Origin: Lentimicrobium sp.
GTDB taxonomy: Bacteria > Bacteroidota > Bacteroidia > Bacteroidales > Lentimicrobiaceae
Assembly: GCA_023957275.1 (NCBI GenBank)
Contig: JAMLHF010000007.1
Coordinates: forward strand, 1-64,000
Length of the DNA stretch: 64,000 nt
Reading direction: 5' to 3'
Position numbers and translations under genes: made by a program
Notes under the pieces: model-generated
The model's database searches: none
The model's input: only the letters and a program-made list of their open reading frames with translations
What the model was told of the DNA's origin: nothing
Part shown: piece by piece, positions 35,834-46,600 of the stretch
Layout: each line of letters starts with the position of its first letter
Numbering within the stretch: the first letter of the stretch is position 1

Positions 35834-37801
35834 ATGAAAAAGCTACCTGCCCTTATTCTTGTAACGCTATATCTTTTTACTTTATCGCGGCTCTCAGCGC
35901 AGGGCTACCTGATGCTTAGCGGAGGCAGTGGCGAAACTGAAGGGGGGTGGAGTGACCTCCCATATTCAAAGGTTGTGGAATATGCGGCAAACAAAAAAAT
36001 AGCGGTTATAAGTTACTCTGTTGAATCAGCATGGATTCCTGATTATTTTAAAAGTCTGGGGGCGGTTTATGCGCGAAATTTTCATATCCCTGATTTTCAG
36101 ACAGCCAACAGCCAGATAACTTACGACTCACTGATTACTTACGACGGTATTTTTCTGAAAGGAGGCGATCAGTCGGTTTATTACGAAAGCTACCTCAACT
36201 CAAAAACCCAGCAGGCGCTTCAGGAAATATTTAACAGAGGTGGTGTACTTTCAGGGACTTCAGCGGGTATGGCAATCATTTCGCCGGTGATTTACACCGC
36301 GCAGGGGGCAACGATATACCCGGCCTCTGCTGCCGCAAACCCATACACATCGCAGATTACACTCAAAGATGATTTTCTTGCAACACTTGAAAACCCATAT
36401 ATTTTTGACACCCATTTTGTACAAAGAGGCCGTATGGCGCGACTGGCCGCATTTATGGCAAACTGGTACAGAAAAACGGGGCAAAAGGCTACCGGGATAG
36501 GCGTTGACGACCGCACCGCCTTGTTTATTGAGCCATCAGGCATTGCCACAGCCTATGGAACCGCAGCTGTCAACTTTTACTTTCCGCCCGGAGATAATCC
36601 TCCTTTTGATACTACCGTCAGCATGCTGAGGACCGGCGAAATGCTCACAGCTCAGTTGCTGCATGGTTGTACCATCGATTTAAACGCTATTGAAATTAAC
36701 GGATTCGAGGCTCCGGTTATCCCAACACTTGATTCAGAAAAAGTTTATACCAACCTTATTTTCAGTGGCTCTGATCAGATTCCGGAGGCTGCTCTTCAGC
36801 ACTTCATCAGTAATACCGGTCAGACTTCAGATACCATTCTGATTGTAACCGGAAGCAATCAGACCATTGCCAATGCGCTACAGGTTTCCCTTCAGATGCT
36901 TGGGGCAAATCAGGTGTATGTGCAGCAGGCCATTGCTTCTAATCAAAACGATATGAATTTCGCAGGTCTGATTAAAAATGCAAGGAAATTCCTGTTTACT
37001 GGCAATGAATACAATGCTTTTATGACGTTTATGCAGGGAAATGGAAACGGTAAATTCCTGAACTCAAAAATCCGCAGCTACAATACAGTCAGTTTTTTCG
37101 CAGGAGACAATGCACGTTTTGCAGGAAAATCGACAGTAAATAATTACATGGAAAATGCCGCATCCTATTACGGTGAACTCGAATTCAGCCCTGGTCTTGC
37201 ATTGCTTGAAACAACTGTAATAATGCCCAATACTTACCTGAATGCCGACATATATGAAAACACCATTTCAGGGCTTCCCTATGCCGTGCTGCTTGATTCA
37301 CTGGCTTACGGGCTCTACCTTACCGGAAATAATTTTGCAACATACAATATTGATAATCAGGGTAAATCGCATTTAAAATCGCTTGGAGGAAGCATACCGG
37401 TAATTCTGATGAGCAATCATGGTTGCATGGCTGGCTTCGCCAATCAGGGGCCTAATACAAATAACCGGAATGTTGCCGGTTTCAGTAATATGGGGCTTTG
37501 GTTCCTTGCCCCTGGCGACAGTCTTCAGCTGGGAACAGCAGAAAATTTTTCCGCTCCTGACCTGATGGAGGTTTCCACCAGGGTCTTTCCCAATCCCTCC
37601 AAAGGGATAATCAGAATTGAACTTGAAAAAGGGGGTTATGAGCTCATCATCAGCAGCCCGGCAGGCAGAGAAATTCTAAAACAACCCTTTATCCGGGAAA
37701 CGACTTTGGACCTTTCTTCATTAAATAATGGGCTTTATTTCCTGATTATTAATGATATATCCGGCAAGAGGGTATCTGCCAAAAAAATTCTGAAACTCTG
37801 A
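35834..37801 (+). CDS. T9SS-exported cyanophycinase-like (peptidase S51) protein
   Basis: This 655-residue secreted protein starts at 35834 with a signal peptide (MKKLPALILVTLYLF...SAQ). The first domain (about 24-270) matches the S51/cyanophycinase class I amidotransferase-like fold. It has LSGGSGE, the nucleophile elbow LSGTSAGMA with Ser143, FDTHFVQRGRMARL (cyanophycinases have D-x-H-F-x-x-R-x-R) and GIGVDDRTALFI. Residues about 290-560 repeat the same secondary-structure order (ILIVTGSNQ, LGANQVYV, FLFTGNEYNAF), but the elbow is replaced by FFAGDNARFAG around residue 425, so this half looks inactive. A type A T9SS domain (RVFPNPSKGIIRIE to KKILKL) ends the protein. It probably cleaves beta-aspartyl or related peptides outside the cell; the substrate is not known. 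Confidence 0.85.
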   Translation: MKKLPALILVTLYLFTLSRLSAQGYLMLSGGSGETEGGWSDLPYSKVVEYAANKKIAVISYSVESAWIPDYFKSLGAVYARNFHIPDFQTANSQITYDSLITYDGIFLKGGDQSVYYESYLNSKTQQALQEIFNRGGVLSGTSAGMAIISPVIYTAQGATIYPASAAANPYTSQITLKDDFLATLENPYIFDTHFVQRGRMARLAAFMANWYRKTGQKATGIGVDDRTALFIEPSGIATAYGTAAVNFYFPPGDNPPFDTTVSMLRTGEMLTAQLLHGCTIDLNAIEINGFEAPVIPTLDSEKVYTNLIFSGSDQIPEAALQHFISNTGQTSDTILIVTGSNQTIANALQVSLQMLGANQVYVQQAIASNQNDMNFAGLIKNARKFLFTGNEYNAFMTFMQGNGNGKFLNSKIRSYNTVSFFAGDNARFAGKSTVNNYMENAASYYGELEFSPGLALLETTVIMPNTYLNADIYENTISGLPYAVLLDSLAYGLYLTGNNFATYNIDNQGKSHLKSLGGSIPVILMSNHGCMAGFANQGPNTNNRNVAGFSNMGLWFLAPGDSLQLGTAENFSAPDLMEVSTRVFPNPSKGIIRIELEKGGYELIISSPAGREILKQPFIRETTLDLSSLNNGLYFLIINDISGKRVSAKKILKL

Positions 37802-37814
37802 TACCGGGCATTCT

Positions 37815-39197
37815 TCAGTAATTAAATAGTATTACCGGTGGAATCAGCAAGAGCATGGCCAGCAAGGTCAGGATTAAAATAAGCGGAGCCAGCCACTTTG
37901 CCCATTTGTTATAGGGAACACCAGCAATGGAAAGCGCGCCCATGGTTACACCGCTTGTTGGAATAATCATATTGAAGATGCCATCTCCGAACTGAAAACA
38001 AAGCACTGCGGTTTGCCGGCTTATACCGACCAGATCGCTGAGCGGGGCCATTACAGGCATGGACAACGCTGCTTGCCCGGACCCGCTGGGGACAAAAAAA
38101 TTGAGAAAACCCTGAAAAACGAACATCATTTCCACAGCCATTACCGTATGAAAGCGATTGGCATACTGGGCGATATAAAAAAGCATGGTACCGATGATGC
38201 GGCCATCTTCCGCAATTACCAGCAATCCGCGCGCCAGGCCGATAACCAGTGCGGCCATCACCATATCTTTTGCGCCGGAAACAAAAGCTTTTACTGCCTC
38301 AGATGTTTTTAGCCGGGCAACAATGGCGCTGACAATTCCAAGTGCCAGAAAAACAGCCGAAATTTCATTGATGTACCATTTCCACCGGTTGGAACCGTAA
38401 ATAATCAGTGCAAGTACAGCAAACAAAAGGATCACGACCATTTTCCGGGAAACGTCAAAGGGTATTTCCTCTTGTCTGCCAGCCGTTTCCTTCACTTCAG
38501 CATCAAGATCATAAACAGGACTCTTTGAAGGGTCTTTTTCAATCCTGTGAATATATATCAGCACAAAAGCAATAGCTGCTGCAGTAAAGACAAACCACAC
38601 GAGTAAACGGTATTCCCAGCCACTGAAAATCGGCAACCCGGCAATGCCCTGCGCAATGCCAATGGTAAAAGGATTGGTAAGTGCACCGGCAAAACCGACC
38701 CCCGCCGCGAGAAATGAAACCGAAAGACCGGTGATTGAATCATAACCCATCGCCCTGGCCATGGGAATGGTAAGCATAATAAAAACCAGGACCGACTCAC
38801 TCATACCAAAAGTGGCACCACACACTGAAAAAATCAACATCAGTAAAACAATAACCATCCTTTTAGATCCCTGTTTTCCGGCAGTTTTCCTGAGCATTGC
38901 CATCAAACCGGCATCAATCGCGCCCGTTTTGTTTAAAATTCCAAACGAACCACCTACCAGAAAACAAAAGCCAATGATCAGCCCGGCCTGCACAAAACCC
39001 TTTACAGGCGCCATAAGAAAAGCGGCAAGTCCCTGAGGACTGGGCTCTGTAAAACTGAAACTGCCTGGAATAAGATAATTACGCCCGTTGATTAACTCAA
39101 ACTGGAATTCGCCTGCCGGAATAATCCAGGTAAGGACGATAAAGACAATCATGATAATCATGATTATGGTAATGGCTTCCGGAAATTTTCGTTTCAT
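37815..39197 (-). CDS. YfcC/DcuC-type basic amino acid or C4-dicarboxylate carrier
   Basis: This 460-residue inner-membrane protein has about 12 hydrophobic segments and belongs to the ion-transporter group PF03606 (YfcC/DcuC). Visible features are an N-terminal PEAITIIMIIMI helix followed by WIIPAGEF, a central cytoplasmic loop (IEKDPSKSPVYDLDAEVKE), and the re-entrant-like VPSGSGQAALSMPVMAPL and PTSGVTMGALSIAGVPYNKW typical of the family. Members exchange amino acids such as arginine/ornithine or carry dicarboxylates; which applies cannot be told. It begins 8 bp after the M14 peptidase reading frame, so the two form an operon suggesting use of peptide-derived amino acids. Its stop lies 13 bp from that of the convergent S51 gene. 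Confidence 0.88.
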   Translation of the reverse strand: MKRKFPEAITIIMIIMIVFIVLTWIIPAGEFQFELINGRNYLIPGSFSFTEPSPQGLAAFLMAPVKGFVQAGLIIGFCFLVGGSFGILNKTGAIDAGLMAMLRKTAGKQGSKRMVIVLLMLIFSVCGATFGMSESVLVFIMLTIPMARAMGYDSITGLSVSFLAAGVGFAGALTNPFTIGIAQGIAGLPIFSGWEYRLLVWFVFTAAAIAFVLIYIHRIEKDPSKSPVYDLDAEVKETAGRQEEIPFDVSRKMVVILLFAVLALIIYGSNRWKWYINEISAVFLALGIVSAIVARLKTSEAVKAFVSGAKDMVMAALVIGLARGLLVIAEDGRIIGTMLFYIAQYANRFHTVMAVEMMFVFQGFLNFFVPSGSGQAALSMPVMAPLSDLVGISRQTAVLCFQFGDGIFNMIIPTSGVTMGALSIAGVPYNKWAKWLAPLILILTLLAMLLLIPPVILFNY

Positions 39198-39205
39198 GGA
39201 TATGA

Positions 39206-40701
39206 TTATTTACCAGTCTGTTTTTCAACTCTTAAAATCGGGTATACCTCCCTGGAAACCAGATATCTGAAGTCAGGGTAAGTAGCCAATCCATACATAG
39301 CCCTGGGCTCAAGGGCAAGGATGAGTTTAAGGCTGAAAATCCCCCGCACAGGAACCATAAGATAATCTTCAGGCTTCAGATCCTCCATGCTCAATTTGCT
39401 GATTAAGGGCAATACGCCGGGGATTCCTTCAAAATTTGTTTTCTCTTCACCTGTAAGCCGAAACCCAAAAATTCCTGAATCAGCAGGAACGGTATCGCTG
39501 CAACCAATGTGGGAACGCCTGAGCCAGGCAACAAGCGTGGAATCACTTTTGGGAATAAGGTAGGCCAGTGGTGGATCAACTGATTCAATGGCCTTAACAC
39601 AGGGATGATAAGCCTTCACCTTAAACAGGGTATCCGCCCCGGTTTTTACTGACCTTAAGGGGTAATCCAGTATTTCATCTCCCTTAAAGTGATCCTGAAT
39701 CAATGCAACACTTGTAACGGGTTGTTTATGCGAGTCACGGAAACGCGCCACTTCTTCCCCGATCTGATTCCGGTATACCTTGGCAAACTGAAGCAATGCC
39801 ATCGCTGTCTGGTATTGGCTTTCCGATCTTTTTCGAGGTGATACAATGAATCTTTCCCGTTCCTTCCTTCTACTATCAGCGAAAAAGTACCCGTAATTCC
39901 AAAACTTTGACGGCCATCGTTTATGTCAACCGTGCTGTGCCTCAAACGTTCGCCAGCCGGAAAATCACCCAGCGTATATTCGAAAAACGAGAATCCATGC
40001 CGGTCGAGGTGATTTTTAACAAACGGCAGTGCATAAGATTTGAATAATCTCTGAAATTCATCACTGGTGTTTAAATTGGTCAGACCGCCCAGCTGTATGT
40101 CAAAGTCACGGCGGTAACCAAATTCTTCCCAGGCGCTGCCATAAGGATAGTATTCATGAAAATCCACCGTCATTTCGGGATTAAACGTCCTGAAAACAGA
40201 CTGAATAATGGCCGTTTCTCCGGCCCTGATCAGCAAATGATCCCGGTTAAGGTCAGTTCCCTCTTTGTTGCGCCGCCGGTGATGATCACCACCCCATGGA
40301 TTACATTGTGGAATCACCATCAATTCAATCCCATTCAAAATTTCATGATCGCCATCCGCAGCAAAAGCAGCGATCAGGTTTAGCATTGCCTCCATACCCG
40401 CAGGCTCATTACCATGTTGCTGGGCAATAAAAAGAATCCTCAAGCATCGCTCTTTATTTTCCGGTCGTGATATGCTGACAACCGGGATTTCAAGTCCATT
40501 CTCCAAAGGATAAAACGAAGCAGTTACTAAATGACTTAGCGTATCGCATTGTCTGATAAAACTACAGATCTCCTTATTTGAGGTTAATTTTGAAAAGCCA
40601 GCAGCACTGAGCGGAGTGGCAATCCGGCCCTGGGCATAGATTCCGCCTCCGGTGAAAACCAAAAGCAGTATCGGAAATAAAAACATTCTGAATGGATTCA
40701 T
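39206..40701 (-). pseudogene. M14-family zinc carboxypeptidase, split by a frameshift
   Basis: This is a secreted M14 metallocarboxypeptidase in two frames. From the ATG at 40701 there is a signal peptide (to about residue 24), then zinc ligands His96 and Glu99 (AQQHGNEPAG). TDLNRDHL follows, then the third ligand His182 (TVDFHEYYPYG) and the catalytic Glu278 (SLIVEGRNG). Soon after, the frame breaks at a five-A run (plus-strand TTTTT, 39829-39833). Adding one base restores LEKRSESQYQTAMALLQFAK and about 195 more residues in the second frame, ending at 39206. All catalytic residues precede the break, so the +0 product could still be active but with a foreign tail. A sequencing error in the homopolymer is equally possible. 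The gene is upstream of, and probably co-transcribed with, the YfcC-type carrier. Confidence 0.8.
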
Positions 40702-40851
40702 CGGCATCTCTGAGCTGAAATAAATTAGAAAGAGGCTGAAGTAAGACTTCCGGGGGCCGGGTATATGATTCACATTTTACTTAAACCAACAACCTGTGCG
40801 CCGGCTGAATACTGTCAGCCTCTTTTCCGCTAACCAAACAACTACATTTTG

Positions 40852-43335
40852 CTAGTGGATCATAAGTTTTGTTACGTTAATGCTGTTGTTTACAAGTGTC
40901 CGGACCATGTAAGCGCCGGGTGTCAGCCCTGAAACATCAAGAGTGATTTTGTTTACACCATAATTTACAGCCCTGCTTGCTTTCATAACTTCACGCCCGG
41001 CGATATCGGTGAGCACAATATCAGCATTCCCATAGCCGCGCACGTTGAACTCAATACTGATTTCAGCATTTGCTGGATTTGGGTATAAAGTGGCGCTTAG
41101 TCCGGCCAATTCGTTTTCTTCTATACCTATTGTTCCCTCAACAATTTTAATATTGTCGACTGCAAGGTTGGAGCCACCGGCAGTGGAATTGCCTGGAGTA
41201 AGGTCGGTAGTAAGCACGAAGGCAATCCATACATCCTGATCTGCAAATCCTTTGTCTTTCAGATTAACGCTGCGGTGCGAAATACCCTGGCCGGGGTTGC
41301 CGACAAAAGCAGACCAGCTTTCGGGGGTTACATTGGCCATAATCAGGGCATTTTCTTCAAAGTAAGGAATGGTAGGAGTTACGCCTGCCATAGCCGGAGC
41401 GCAGAGCACCATATAATCATCGGGATAATTACCTGAAGATGTTGTTGACAATGCGCTCCAACTCAGTGTAGAATTCTGGCCCAGCGTTACTGCAGGAAGG
41501 ATCATCCAGTCGTCGGCACGGCCGTCAAGCGGCATATTGGTGGTATATGAGGATGACATGGCAACTTTTGTACCCTGAATTTCAATGCGGTTGGAAGTGG
41601 TAACCAGCCATGCACTGTCCTGCCATCTTTCTTCACCGTTAGCCTGAATATAACCATCGTTGTTAATCACAATCCAGCCCTCCGGAAGAACAAGAAGTCC
41701 TTCAAAATCCTGGTAGAATAATGTGGTTACGCCTTGTTGCTCCGTAGTTACGGTAACAACCCAGACCTGGGTGGATCCGTCCTGGGCTGTAACTGTATAA
41801 TCTACCGGGGAGGTAAAGTCCTGTACTGCGCCGCTTGCCGGGCTTACCGTGGCATAATCGGAAACAGCGATGGTCGGGGCAAGCGCGGTAAGGTCAGTAC
41901 CAAAAGGCACTACCAGCGAAACAGTATGCTCTGCGATGCTGATAACACCGTTTACGGCAGGAGTTAGTTCTTCAAAACGGAAAGAATAAATATCCTTTGC
42001 ACTGCTGGCTGCAAGTTTTGATACGGTAACCGTCCAGTTCTCGGAGGCGGCCCCCTGATTGAGGGTGTATTCTACAGGGCTGCTGAAGTCATTGGCAGTT
42101 ACACCACTTATCTGTTCGGTATCTCCGACTTTGGCTACCGCACCCGGAGTTACTTCAAATGTTGCTACCCTGTTTGTGATATCAATCTGAAATGGAACTG
42201 TCAGGCTGATTGCATTGGTTACGATGTTGATATCAGCATACACTTCGGGCGTGATATCAAGAAAGCCGTAACTCGTAAACACAGGTTTTGCAATCCAGTT
42301 TTCGAAACTGAAGTTTGGAACCAGATTGGGCGTAATTCCATCGCTATAGATGCAGTTGTCAAGCCAGAAAGTGGCTGAACCGGTCCAGCTGGCAGCTACA
42401 TCAAGCGCCCGCACTGCAACAATTACTTTTGCCGATCCTTCGGGAGCAGTTCCGGAGAGTGAAATAGTCTGGAAGTCAGGACTATCGAGCGTGAAGTCGG
42501 TTGATTCACGGTTGATGTAAGCTCCCGATGCATCATGGAAAAGCAACCTGACATTGTACTCGGCGCCAGGATCGTTGTCGAAAACATCAATTGAAAATGT
42601 AAAATCAAGAGAGGCAATGTTGAAGGTGTCAGAAACAAAATAAGGAGTTCCTGTTTCGGTGAAGGTAATCTTTACGGATTTACTGCCGTTGGTAACTTTA
42701 GCAGGGTTGGTTTCCTTGACGATGGTAAGCGGAACCCAGCCGGCAGGGGACTCTTCTTTCCAGTTGGCGATGAATTCGGTTATAACGGGCCAATCCTCAA
42801 AACTGTAGTTGGGCACAAGATTGGGTGTTATCCCATCGGAATAAATGCAGTTGTCGAGCCAGAAAGTTGCTGAACCGGTCCAGCTGGCAGCAACATCAAG
42901 CGCCCTTACTGCAACCACTACTTTCGCTGAACCATCAGGAGCAGTTCCTGAAAGCGAAATAGTTTGATAATCAGGATTATCCAGTGTAAAATCGGTTGAC
43001 TCCCGGTTGATATAATTACCGTCAGCATCGTGGAAAAGCAACCTTACATTGTACTCCGCACCCGGATCATTGTCGAAAACATCAATCGAAAACGTAAAAT
43101 CAAGAGCGGCAATGCTGAAGGTGTCTGAAACAAAATAAGGCGTGCCGGTTTCGGTAAATGTAATTTTTACCGATTTGGTTCCGTCGGTAACTTTTGCCGG
43201 ATCGGTTTCCTCTTCAAAAACCAGAGGCGCCCAACCGGCCGGGGAATCCTCCGCCCAATGCAGCGGCTGCGCTTTAAGCGAAACACTGAAAAAAGCCAGT
43301 ACTACCAATACTAAAGTAAAAATTCCTGATTTCAT
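40852..43335 (-). CDS. T9SS-exported modular protein with duplicated carbohydrate-binding-like domains
   Basis: This 827-residue secreted protein has a signal peptide (1-22, ending SLKAQ). Two tandem copies of a 165-residue beta domain follow (about 24-190 and 190-355: DSPAGWAPLVFEEETDPAKV, then VSDTFSIAALDFTFSIDVFD, ATFWLDNCIYSDGITPNLVP). They resemble carbohydrate-binding modules of the CBM4/9 kind. Two DUF5018-like strands (FTSYGFLDITPEVYADINIV; YSFRFEELTPAVNG) come next. A choice-of-anchor J/cleaved-adhesin jelly-roll spans about 545-740 (LFYQDFEGL, PEGWIVINNDG, GRADDWMILPAV). A type A T9SS domain (LSATLYPNPANAEISIEF to VTKLMIH) ends the protein. It probably binds polysaccharide on the cell surface. 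No catalytic motif is visible. Confidence 0.84.
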   Translation of the reverse strand: MKSGIFTLVLVVLAFFSVSLKAQPLHWAEDSPAGWAPLVFEEETDPAKVTDGTKSVKITFTETGTPYFVSDTFSIAALDFTFSIDVFDNDPGAEYNVRLLFHDADGNYINRESTDFTLDNPDYQTISLSGTAPDGSAKVVVAVRALDVAASWTGSATFWLDNCIYSDGITPNLVPNYSFEDWPVITEFIANWKEESPAGWVPLTIVKETNPAKVTNGSKSVKITFTETGTPYFVSDTFNIASLDFTFSIDVFDNDPGAEYNVRLLFHDASGAYINRESTDFTLDSPDFQTISLSGTAPEGSAKVIVAVRALDVAASWTGSATFWLDNCIYSDGITPNLVPNFSFENWIAKPVFTSYGFLDITPEVYADINIVTNAISLTVPFQIDITNRVATFEVTPGAVAKVGDTEQISGVTANDFSSPVEYTLNQGAASENWTVTVSKLAASSAKDIYSFRFEELTPAVNGVISIAEHTVSLVVPFGTDLTALAPTIAVSDYATVSPASGAVQDFTSPVDYTVTAQDGSTQVWVVTVTTEQQGVTTLFYQDFEGLLVLPEGWIVINNDGYIQANGEERWQDSAWLVTTSNRIEIQGTKVAMSSSYTTNMPLDGRADDWMILPAVTLGQNSTLSWSALSTTSSGNYPDDYMVLCAPAMAGVTPTIPYFEENALIMANVTPESWSAFVGNPGQGISHRSVNLKDKGFADQDVWIAFVLTTDLTPGNSTAGGSNLAVDNIKIVEGTIGIEENELAGLSATLYPNPANAEISIEFNVRGYGNADIVLTDIAGREVMKASRAVNYGVNKITLDVSGLTPGAYMVRTLVNNSINVTKLMIH
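42285..43250 (-). repeat. Internal tandem duplication (2 x 495 bp) in the modular T9SS gene
   Basis: The segment near 42296-42760 recurs at about 42791-43250 with an offset of 495 bp (165 codons), in register and with high DNA similarity. Both copies keep the same Asp, Cys and Trp residues. Confidence 0.85.
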
Positions 43336-43686
43336 AAGCTGCGGTTTTAATGAATAAATAATTTGTGTGATCTATTTGCCTATACACATGAAATATAAGA
43401 TTCACTTAACCAACCGCAAAAATCTTTAGCCAATATTAGTGCAGAAATGGACCGGGATGGAAATACCCGGGGTTACGGCAAAAAAAATAATCCTGCCCAT
43501 TGCAGTAAAATATATCAGTGAATCACGCCAGCAAAGGTTAATTGATTAAGGGCTTGCACAACCGGGATAAGAACATTACAAACAGTATATCCGGATATTT
43601 TCACTTATGAATCATGAGCTTTTAAGTAAATCGGCGGAGTTGCGTGTATAAAAGTTTAAGAATAACCAACCAGCGACCAAAAGCTT
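43336..43686. other. Divergent intergenic region before the first SusC gene
   Basis: It should hold promoters for both flanking genes. On the minus strand TATATTTC (one mismatch to TAnnTTTG) occurs about 60 bp before the modular-protein ATG. On the plus strand TATAAAAGTTTAAG lies about 35 bp before the SusC ATG. Neither is an exact consensus and no hairpin or RNA gene was found. Confidence 0.35.
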
Positions 43687-46600
43687 ATGAGAAAGACCTT
43701 TACACTGATGATTACTGCAATTATGCTGACAGTTACAGCATATGCACAGCAAAAAGTAACCGGCAAGGTAACCGATGCAGCTACAGGTGAATCACTTCCC
43801 AGCGCGACAGTAAGAATCGCCGGGACCACCACGGGAACGGTCACCGATATTGACGGCAATTACAGCATTTTGACCCGATCGGCCGAAGATGTGCTTGAGT
43901 TCAGCTATGTGGGTTACATCACCCAGCGGGTGAAAACCGGGGACAAAAATAACATCAGTATTGCGCTTATCGCCGATGCAAAAACCCTTGAAGGGGTAAT
44001 TGTCACCGCACTTGGAATTAAGTCGGAAAAGAAATCCATTGGCTACGCCGCGCAGGAAGTAGGCGGAAATGAACTTAGCAATGCTAAAACGGGCAACATT
44101 GTAAATGCTTTAAGCTCCAAAGTGGCCGGCCTTGAAGTAATCAGCAGTGCGGGAACCCCGGGGGCATCGGCAAGTATTACCATCCGCGGGCGTTCTTCGC
44201 TCAGGGCTTCGGGCAACTCCCCATTGTTCGTGGTTGACGGAGTGCCCATTGACAACAGTTACGACGGAAGCTATGTATATGATTATTCAAATCGTGCCAT
44301 TGACCTGAATTCCGACGACATTGAATCGGTTTCGGTACTGAAAGGAGCTGCCGCTGCCGCACTTTATGGCATCAGGGCTGCCAACGGGGCCATTATTGTC
44401 ACCACAAAATCAGGCAGGTCCAAAGGCGGTGCGGGCAAAAACATAACCTTTAAAACATCTTTTGGCTTTGACAGGGTAAATAAACTGCCCGAAAGGCAGA
44501 CAAAATATTCGCAAGGCACCTCCGGGACTTATTCCCCAACGTCAAACTCCAGCTGGGGCGCTTTGATTGACACCCTGCGCTACGATGGTGCTACAGATTA
44601 TCCCAAAGACCGCTTCGGTCGCATTGTCGGTATGAGCGACCCCACGGCAACCGACATGCGGGCAATGGCTTATGATGTTGAAGATTTTTTTCAGACAGCT
44701 GTGACCAGCAACACTTACCTGAGTATGTCAGGAAGCACCGACAAGGGCAGTTATATTTTCTCAGTCGGACACCTCGACCAGGGAGGAATTGTTCCACTAA
44801 GCCATTTCTGGAGAACAAATGTAAAAATTGCGGGTGAATCAAAACTCACCGAAAAACTCAAAATATCAGGTTCGGCATCCTACTCAAACTCGCTGAATAA
44901 TCTGACCCAGAAAGGAAGTAATCTTTCGGCTGTTATGGTAGGTTTAATGCGCAACACGCCCACCTTTGACCTTGCCAACGGCTCAAACGATCCGGTAAAC
45001 GACCCATCGTCATACAGCTACCCTGACGGAACCCAGCGGAATTATTATTCTCAGTACGACAATCCTTACTGGTCAATAAACAAAAACAAAGCGAAGGCAG
45101 AAGTTGACCGCATTATCGGCAACACCCAGGCAGAATATAAACTCTTACCCTGGCTGAGCGCCCTTTACAGAATAGGTATCGATTATTACGGGGAAAAACG
45201 CAATTCATTCTTCGACAATAATTCCAGCGATACTCCCAACGGTTACGTAACAGCCTCCACCTACCTGTTTACCGGAATCAATTCCGATTTTATCCTGAGT
45301 GCTGAAAAGCAATTAACCGATGACTTGAAACTGAATGTCGTAGCCGGCCACAATTACTTTACCCGAGAAACCTACAACAACTCTCAGCGGGGCGATTCAT
45401 TGCTTCTGCCAAATTTTTACGACCTGAGCAATACTGCAGTTACTTCGGGCGACGACAATAAAACCCAATATAAAATCGCCGGTGCCTACTATGATATTAA
45501 GCTCGGCTATAAAGGCATTCTATATCTGAACACAACCGGCCGCAGCGACTGGTCGAGCACCCTCTCGAAAGAAAACAATCCCTTCTTCTATCCGTCGGTA
45601 AGTGCCAGTTTTATTTTTTCGGAGGCCTTTGACATCGACCGCGGAAAAATTTTCAATTATGGAAAAATAAGGGCCTCGTGGGCTGAAGTTGGAAATGATG
45701 CCGACCCCTATTCACTAAGAAATTACTTTGCCCCGATTATCGGCGGAATCAACGGACAGACAGTATTTGCCACCGAACGGACCATTGGCAATGCCAACCT
45801 GGAACCCGAAACTACCCGCTCATCGGAACTGGGCATTGACCTGCGTTTCTTCAACAATAAAATCGGCCTCGATCTTGCCGTATACCAGGCAAAAAGTATC
45901 GGGCAGATTGTGCCTGTCCCGGTTGCTTATTCCACAGGATACGAGTTTATGATCATGAATGCGGGCGTAATCACCAACAAAGGGATAGAAGCTCAATTGT
46001 TCATCACGCCGGTTTCGCAGAAGGGATTTGAATGGGATATGATGTTTAATTTCACCAAAAACAAAAACATGGTGGAAGACTTACCGGAAGGCGTTCCTTT
46101 GCTTGATTTTCAAACCACAGGCGTTTCGAGTACCCGTTCGGTGGGTATCGAAGGCCAGCCATACGGTGTACTATACGGGTCGAGATTTCTGAGGAACGAA
46201 AACGGGGATGTACTGGTGGGCGACAACGGATATCCACTGGTGGATGTTACAGCAGGAGTAATCGGCGACCCGAATCCCGACTTTATGCTCGGCATTCGCA
46301 ATACATTCACCTACAAAGGAATCCAACTAAGTTTCCTGTTTGATATCAGGCAGGGAGGCGATGTTTACAACGGAACCCGCAACGTTATGAACTCACTGGG
46401 AACCAGCAAAGAAACCGAAAACAGGGACGAAGATTATATATTTCCCGGAATTAATGTGAACACCGGATTGCCCAATACCATTGCTGTTAAGCGCGATGCC
46501 AGGTATTACTCAGCGCAGGGTGGTTTGGCCGGACTTTCGGAAGCCGCCATTGAAGACGGTTCCTATGTGAGGTTGCGCGAGTTGTCTCTCTCCTACACCA

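Noticed and set aside
39825-39840. Programmed -1 frameshifting in the M14 peptidase
   Set aside because: There is only a single AAA slip site, without a canonical double-slip heptamer or an evident downstream stimulator, so mutation or sequence error is simpler.
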